DNA of 64,000 nt. It comes from Galerina marginata (Eukaryota > Basidiomycota > Agaricomycetes > Agaricales > Galerinaceae). Both the position numbers and the translations under genes were made by a program. The notes under the pieces are model-generated. The model saw nothing but the letters and a program-made list of their open reading frames with translations. It ran no database searches and was not told where the DNA came from. The stretch lies in the NCBI GenBank assembly GCA_023014335.1, contig JAECYW010000012.1, forward strand, positions 310,001 through 374,000, read 5' to 3'. Numbering within the stretch: position 1 is the first letter of the stretch; the number at the start of each line of letters is the position of its first letter. Shown one piece after another: positions 57,965-64,000 of this stretch.

Positions 57965-58669
57965 ATGCCGCCTACAAAACAGATGGCGCTTAACGTTGAA
58001 TATAGTGTCTCGCCAGTCTCTGTACAGACGGCCTCTGGGTCTGAAAACATTCTAGTAGGCCTCAGTGACTATACTGTCATTGTCACCAATGATCCCAACA
58101 TTGCCCGTGAGTCGTGTTATATATATGTCTACTTGTCATGTCCTAATTTCCCATGAAACGCAGGATACTTTTTGAACCACACTGAGGTCCGGAATATTGC
58201 ACAGCAGATCGAGTCGGTGTTGAGATTTTTTGTTGTCGAAGCGCAGGATCAAAACGTGCAGCTCCATGATCACATCCCCCAGGTTCTAATACAACTGTAT
58301 ACAACTGCGAAAAAGCTGAAGTGCGGTTCTCATCTTTATTCCCCGATTCTCCAGAGCTAATTATTATTAAGTAGGAAATCTCATATACGGGGTACATTGA
58401 CACATGGTTATGAATGGCTTTTTTTTGTGCTTAATGTCAATTCAAATGGCGAAGGAGCTTCATATAGCATTTCAGTTCGTTCGTATTCTGCTGCTCCCCA
58501 GGAGACTGCCAGTGTCGATATGATCATTCCTGAAATGCCGCCGGACATGATCGCTGGCATTCTTGCATCCTGGGTGTGTTGCCAACTGCTCTGCATAACT
58601 TGTGTATTCATATTTTACTAGATCGAACATAGCGTAGAAGATATTCTGGAAGACGATTGGTTTATTTGA
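57965..58669 (+). CDS. Hypothetical 181-aa protein (4 exons)
   Basis: Exons 57965-58106, 58164-58320, 58375-58573 and 58622-58669 give 182 codons in frame with GT-AG introns of 48-57 bp. The first exon encodes an N-terminal extended region (NVEYSVSPVSVQTASGSENI). The second encodes helical segments (RNIAQQIESVLRFFVVEAQD), the third a hydrophobic-aromatic region (GYEWLFFVLNVN), and the fourth an acidic C-terminal helix (IEHSVEDILEDDWFI). No signal peptide or known domain. It runs divergently from the NET-domain gene, on the opposite strand. The function is unknown, and an upstream exon may be missing. Confidence 0.5.
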
Positions 58670-58733
58670 TTTGGTATCATATAGATTTACGTTTGCTACA
58701 AACACTAGCGTCTACTATATCAACAATAACTAT

Positions 58734-59028
58734 CTAGACATCGAATGCCGGAAACGAATAGCGTATAGGCGAACAGTAGTTCCTTGACACAGGTGACGAG
58801 CTCGACGGTGCACCTTATGAGACGAAGCAAGTCAGGGCAAGAATATGGATGAGACAAACCTGAAGGAGGAAAGTGACTTGGGGCACTCAGTGCGCTGTGG
58901 TACGTAGCAAAGAAAGAAGTTGAAATTTGCGAACCTCCTGAAGCACTCGACATTTTCCAGCCTTGGACGCCTAAATTTTGCGAAGGCAGGATCAATGCCA
59001 AGAAGTTAAGCAACATTTTGATGGACAA
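58734..59028 (-). CDS. Possible small protein with hydrophobic N-terminus
   Basis: A frame of about 100 codons starts with a hydrophobic stretch (MLLNFLALILPSQNLG) that could be a weak signal peptide. The rest is Ser/Pro-rich. A 45-bp intron could be removed near the Ser-rich centre to give a tail ending FPAFDV. No family, and the composition alone does not prove coding. Confidence 0.2.
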
Positions 59029-59352
59029 GATAAAAACGAGAGTTAAGCACGTTCAAGATTTCGTAGTATTTAACAAAATAAAGCAGTGATTGCTGTGAAT
59101 GAATACTGTGGCACAGGATTCTAGGAAAGACAACTAATTCAGGAGAGTACAGAGCCTTGTCAGATGTGAGCACGAGGAAGGTACAGGTTAATTATTTTAC
59201 AGGTTGGCCAGAATATCTGGGGCAGAAGATCGCAGTTACTCCGGCTTGGGTGTACAAGATCATTGCCACTGACTCGTGAGTATAAGCAGTCCGTATTTTC
59301 GGTCGCGTTCAAGAGATCTCCTGACAATCACTAACAGCAATAGGGGTAGAAA

Positions 59353-62300
59353 CTAAACGTAGACGGTTGTTAATAAGAGAAGAGCGTCTTCAGTCGAGAA
59401 CTTCGATGAAATCTCACCAGCGACTCTCAGATCAGTGCGAAATGCGGCCAGGAACCAACCCTCTGTCTTCATCTTTTCGTTCCAAGCTCGACTTAACTTC
59501 CACGAAAGTTCGCCCTTCCTCAAATCAACACTTTCCTGACTTAAAAGGATCTGAACTTGAGCATCGCGAACATCTCTCTCGCCTTCAATAATAGCAGAAA
59601 TACGCTGAGCCAGGAAATCAGCATCGATATCCTTCGTCGGTTTGTAGAACATCAGCCCAATGGTCTTGGTGAATCCAGATACCAGAACGGCCCACTGATT
59701 CGCGAGGCGATGCTTTTTAAGATCAATAGGTCTTACAGTAGCCTTAAAGGTTTTGATATCAGAGAACTGAGGGTAGTCTGGAGGCAGAGCAACGGTGAAA
59801 GGAAGCGCAGGAATGGTCAACGCGAGCATGACCTGCAGCTCAGCCTGCCAGGCCTCGAGGTCGACCTTGCGAGGAGAAGACTTCCGATTACGAATTTCCG
59901 ACTTTGGAATAGGCGTCCGCCCCAAATATGGCTGAAGGTCGGTTACGAGGTTATTAGAAACCAAAGACTGTAGGAAGTCGCCAATCCAATGAGATGGAAA
60001 GCCAACTCGGCTCAAGTGCACAAGGACATGTAGATAAGAGTTCAAGTTATTAGGCAAGTCAATTCTTGCAGGCGGATGACGAGGGATTCCGTTGCAGAGG
60101 GTGCAAAGCAACAAGTGGGCGAGCCAGTTATGAAGCTCCTTCTTCGATGCCAGCTGATCTAGCGATCGAGGCAGAGAAAGCTGTTGGAGAGCAATGTCGT
60201 CGAATGCTGTTCGACCTGGATTTATGATTTCACAACCTAAAATTCTGGGTAAATCTTGAGGAAGCAAAAGGGTATAACTGCGCGGGTTGTCAGCATAAAT
60301 TAAGAATTTAATAGAAGGCAACCCTGTAACTCACCTATAACAGAAGTCCAGAATTGTAGGGAAGCTTCCGGTATTGAGGAGGCAATTCGACATAACGAGG
60401 GCTTTGGGCTCCAGGTGTTGCACCAGATGGACTGCCGTATTCAAGGCTCCATTGGTATAGTCGCTATAATCAAGGAGTTAGTTTTTGAGCAGTCTAGAAT
60501 AAAGCAGTCTTACGGGACGTTACTCAGGAACATACGGGAATAATTCGTTGGAAACTCTTTTGGACGATGTCCGAGTTCTCCCGAAAATAACTTAGGAAGC
60601 CCTGTGATCACGTCCGCAACGACCATCTCGATCTTGAGGGTATTCTGGAGTTCCCAAACTGCGTCTGCAACCAACTCGAAAAATCTACTTGTGGCTGCAA
60701 AACCAGACTTTCCGCTAGAGGAAACTGGAGGCTTTCCTTTATGGAATTCGCTCGCGAATTCGGAGAAGGAGGTCAGAGTATCAAATGGGTTCGTCGAAAC
60801 GTTCGGGTAGCCATTTTCTTGTCCATAATCGGGGTGTTCCGTGGAAACCTGGTCCTGAAAATCGTTTGTAAGTCAAGAAAATTAGGCGACATTGGAAGCA
60901 CAAAGGCGTACAAAAAGCGTCGGATTGGGCAACCAGGTTTGTTCCACCTCGCGGAAAGCAGCGGCGTATAGGGCATCAGAAGCTCCTTTATACGAGTTAA
61001 CGAGGTTGGACAGAGCCGGGTGCCTTGGTAAAAGGGACTTCGGTGGAAGGAGCACTTTGACACGCTTGTATATAGCCAGTTCTGCATCTGGGTCGCTGTA
61101 TGCATCCGACGATCCTGCTCGAGCGTTCATATGCTTGTTCCGAGACTCCGACAGCACAGGGTCGAGCAGTTTGTTCATCTCGGATGTGAAAGCATAAGGG
61201 CCAGGGATAAGTGATCGAAAATCCGAGTTCCTCTGCAAGAAAAGCTTTGTGGATTTCGGAAGGGGAGTTGACCAGTATCGAAGGACTTCCAATATTGCGT
61301 CCATACTTCTCTCGTTCACGTGTAAACACTTGGAAAGGCTGTACGTTCCTTTGGGTATTTCCTCAGTCAACTTCTTTGCAGTATCGATGACCCTGAAAGT
61401 CCGGGTCATCAACTCAATTGCAAAGGGGAACAAAGAGATCAAAGAGCTCACATTTGACGACAGTATTCAGGCATTAACATAGAGGTATAAAGATAAAATA
61501 ATGTGGCATGGAGTTCCACGCGTTTTATCTTGTCATTGCTCAGTCGGGTTTGCAAGATCTGGTGAAGTATCGCAAGTATGACGACAACGCGAGCCAAGGT
61601 AGCAGGATGGATATCCATGAGCGTCATGTGAACCGTTAGCAAGTCCAACCGCTCGTCAATCCCGAATTCGTTAGCCATGTCCGCCAAATGTATCACCGTA
61701 CCAAATACATGACGAGCTAAGTGGAGTCAGCGAGAATGGTAGGAAGTAGTTATTACAAAACTGACCATCGCCAGAACCTCCAAAAAGGAACGACCAAGAT
61801 TTTTTATGAGAGTGTTGAGGGGAATCTAGTGCGTATGGGTCCATCGCCGATCCGTTAATCCCGTTCATGAATGACTGGATCTGGTCATGGCCAAACTACA
61901 GGATGAAGGGTCAAATTTCGGCATTATGCTTGGGGAGGGAATGCCCATCCTTACTCTGAAATATTCCAAGGTTGGATCTCTGCCAAATGGGGGACGTGAA
62001 TGCCTGGTTGAGTTGTGGAAGCATCACACTCACGGGGGACATTTGAATATGGGCATAGCTCTTAAACGCGACTCCGCGTTAGCGATGATCATCTTACAAT
62101 CTTTCCTAGTGTGGAGAGCGCAATCGTCGCCTAATGCACGCCATTGGACCCAAGCCGACTTCATATCCTTGATTTTTGAGTCGCCAGATTCGGCCCTTTC
62201 CAACACCGCAAACTTCTCTATGTCTTCCTCGATGGTCTTTGAGGCGGTTTGATTAGGGGTAAGCGGCGCTACCGATTTGGGATGTAATGAGATGGTTCTG

Positions 62301-62728
62301 TTGCAGACGCCATTGGTTTTGGCTTTTGCAAGGCGCGTCGCGAGCTTGATAGCAAGTGGGTCGGACTCGGATAGGTCGGAAGGCCTATGCATCGAGTCTT
62401 GAGACGTAAGACGCGTCCATGCAACAGCGATGGTTGAGATGCACGCGGGATATCTGCCTAACTCGTACTGAACAGCACTCAGGTTTGAGGGATATTTTGG
62501 CTCGTGAGGATTGATTTTTGTGGCCTTTAAATCAACCGATATCAGAAAATTTGTTGAGGAAAGGCGAACGAAATCAAATCACCTCCTGAAAGCACTTTTG
62601 AGCCCTAGAAAAAACGGAGTAGGGTTTCCACACAGAAGATTCTGGCAAAAAAATGTTATGTATACTCACTGAAGGTAATTTCCTCCTTTATAGTAGGTAT
62701 TTCCTTCCTGGTTAGCTATTTCTGCCAT
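59353..62728 (-). CDS. TPR and DUF4470 domain protein, copy C (multi-exon, about 1000 aa)
   Basis: It begins MAEIANQEGNTYYKGGNYLQ (TPR start), then NLSAVQYELGRYPACIST. The DUF4470 block has WSFLFGGSGD joined across an intron to ARHVFGTVIH, and VHMTLMDIHPATLAR. The C-terminal exon (59353-60321) carries LAHLLLCTLCNGIPRHPP, PSHWIGDFLQ and ALPFTVALPPDYPQFSDI, matching copies A and B. The insert after the TPR is longer and differs in sequence. No P450 lies next to this copy: its left neighbours are unrelated genes. The gene looks intact, with a conserved order of exons. It is a third member of a local cluster, the most diverged of the three. Function unknown. Confidence 0.75.
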
Positions 62729-64000
62729 CCGAACTTCGGAAAATAGGGCCTCAAGGAGCAATTGAAATCAATAGAAATCAAGTAGGTGGAATGGTGCTTG
62801 AGTGCAAATATTGCGTGGGCGTTTCAGTGCTTATGTAATGCTATATGTACTGCCAGACTCCATTGCCTAATTTTAATTTCTCGCCAATTTTTCGCCGTGT
62901 TCGACGAACTCGAATGATCAAATGAACGTTGCGCTGAACCTCGTACCTGGTTATACTCAAGCCACCTCTCACACCTATTGCTAAATCGGGATTTCCCCAA
63001 CTTCCTGATGATTTCCGTCGGACGTCTTTGTCGGTCCCCGCCAACACGCCTGATCTGCATGCCAGTGTTGTGAGTGGCCACCACCAGCTCCCGTTCGGGT
63101 AAGTTTGGACCCACACCGTCTACGTCCCCGCGTACATCGCAGCGGACGCCCTTGTGTTTGACCTCCCCCCCCCCCCCCGGTTATTGAACCAGAATCCGTT
63201 GCTGGACTAAGCGTGCGTCCTTCGTTTTTATCAATTTTTTAAAAATGGGCTGATTTTGGTATGATACCTCCAACACACAATGTACTGGGCCGGACTATTT
63301 TGACGTGAGTCAAAACGTCTGGGCACGTCGTTTGGGTTTTGCTCTCTCATTTTGCCATCCCGTGTAACCCTCAATTATGAGAGCAAAATGCCGTAGCAAA
63401 ATCCAAGCGCCGTGACTCACCTTCACTGGCAAAATTTTCCCACCCACCTCAGTAGTGAACTTCAGACGACATGTATTCCTCCTCCAAATAAACCATTGAA
63501 CACTTATACTGGACCGGGACCCAGAGTCGGATGATGAGAACTCAGCCTCTCGCTGGATCCACCACTCTGTGCACTATGTCTATGAATTTTGATGCTGTTG
63601 CCGAGCGGACACGGCAATGTCAGGCGGAGGCTGGGACTGGGGCTGGGGCTGAGTGGACGGGGCTGGGGCTTTGGCTCCTGTTACTACTAATTGCGCACAT
63701 GAACCGTCTTTCCCCAAATTTTCTGACATTGGGATAGTTTGTATTTGCATTTAGGGCGTATACTTAGAGGACTCATTGGATTTTATAGTACATATACCCT
63801 TCTATAATTTACAATACGAACGTCGTGCACTTCTTATATGACATGGTTGCTAAAGTTGCTCATACACATTGCTATCAAATGTGCTCTCCCAGCTAGTGTC
63901 TTGACCAAGGAGCCTGGCAGTAAAGCAGATTAATGCTACAAAGAAACAAAGGGCCAGCTTATCGGAGGCAGTCCGAGGCATAATCAGCACTGTACGATCA
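62729..64000. other. Gene-poor right end of window with homopolymer and G-rich tracts
   Basis: No gene is supported. A run of about 16 C lies near 63163-63178. A GGGGCTG-rich stretch near 63620-63670 encodes a meaningless Gly/Leu/Trp-rich frame and could form G-quadruplex structure. Short frames at 62824-63116 and 63531-63737 look non-coding. Confidence 0.45.

Overview
The window reads as nuclear DNA of a filamentous basidiomycete, most likely an agaricomycete. The genes are interrupted by many 45-90 bp GT-AG introns. The gene content also fits: four multi-exon cytochrome P450s, an agaricomycete-style F-box-like protein, a secreted GH28 pectinase, a multi-pass membrane protein of the type expanded in mushrooms, and a Tnp2-type (CACTA/Plavaka-like) DNA transposon. 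No bacterial operon structure, rRNA, tRNA or CRISPR was recognised. I spliced the multi-exon models by eye. For six of them (149, 575, 1253, 305, 300 and 181 aa) and for the 137-aa gene I checked that the exon lengths add to a multiple of three.

Layout. (1) 1-8281: right half of an LTR-retrotransposon-like element. A giant Ser/Thr/Pro-rich reading frame that enters from the left edge is followed by a purine tract and a 462-bp LTR with TGTAAC/GTTACA ends. (2) 8.7-16.6 kb: a transposon carrying three same-strand intron-containing genes: a 149-aa protein, a 575-aa protein and a 1253-aa Tnp2-family transposase. All splice into open frames with no visible lesion. (3) 16.6-25.1 kb: small hypothetical genes, a single-exon F-box-like protein, a coiled-coil protein and an archaemetzincin-type zinc peptidase. 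(4) 27.4-35.8 kb: two unrelated P450s (minus, then plus) separated by a nearly 4-kb gene-poor stretch. (5) 36.9-42.0 kb: a multi-pass membrane protein and a GPI-anchor-like GH28 enzyme, both minus strand. (6) 42.6-62.7 kb: the most unusual region. A convergent pair, P450(+) and TPR-DUF4470(-), is present twice in tandem, and a third TPR-DUF4470 gene lies further right. Between the second and third copies are a gene for a membrane-anchored protein with two tandem NET domains and a 181-aa unknown protein.

The two tandem P450s are near-identical, while their DUF4470 neighbours have diverged strongly; this contrast is the strongest unexplained signal here. The double-NET protein and the intact 575-aa transposon partner protein are the other candidates for something undescribed. 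No terpene synthase, PKS or NRPS was seen, so the P450s cannot be tied to a biosynthetic cluster from this window alone.
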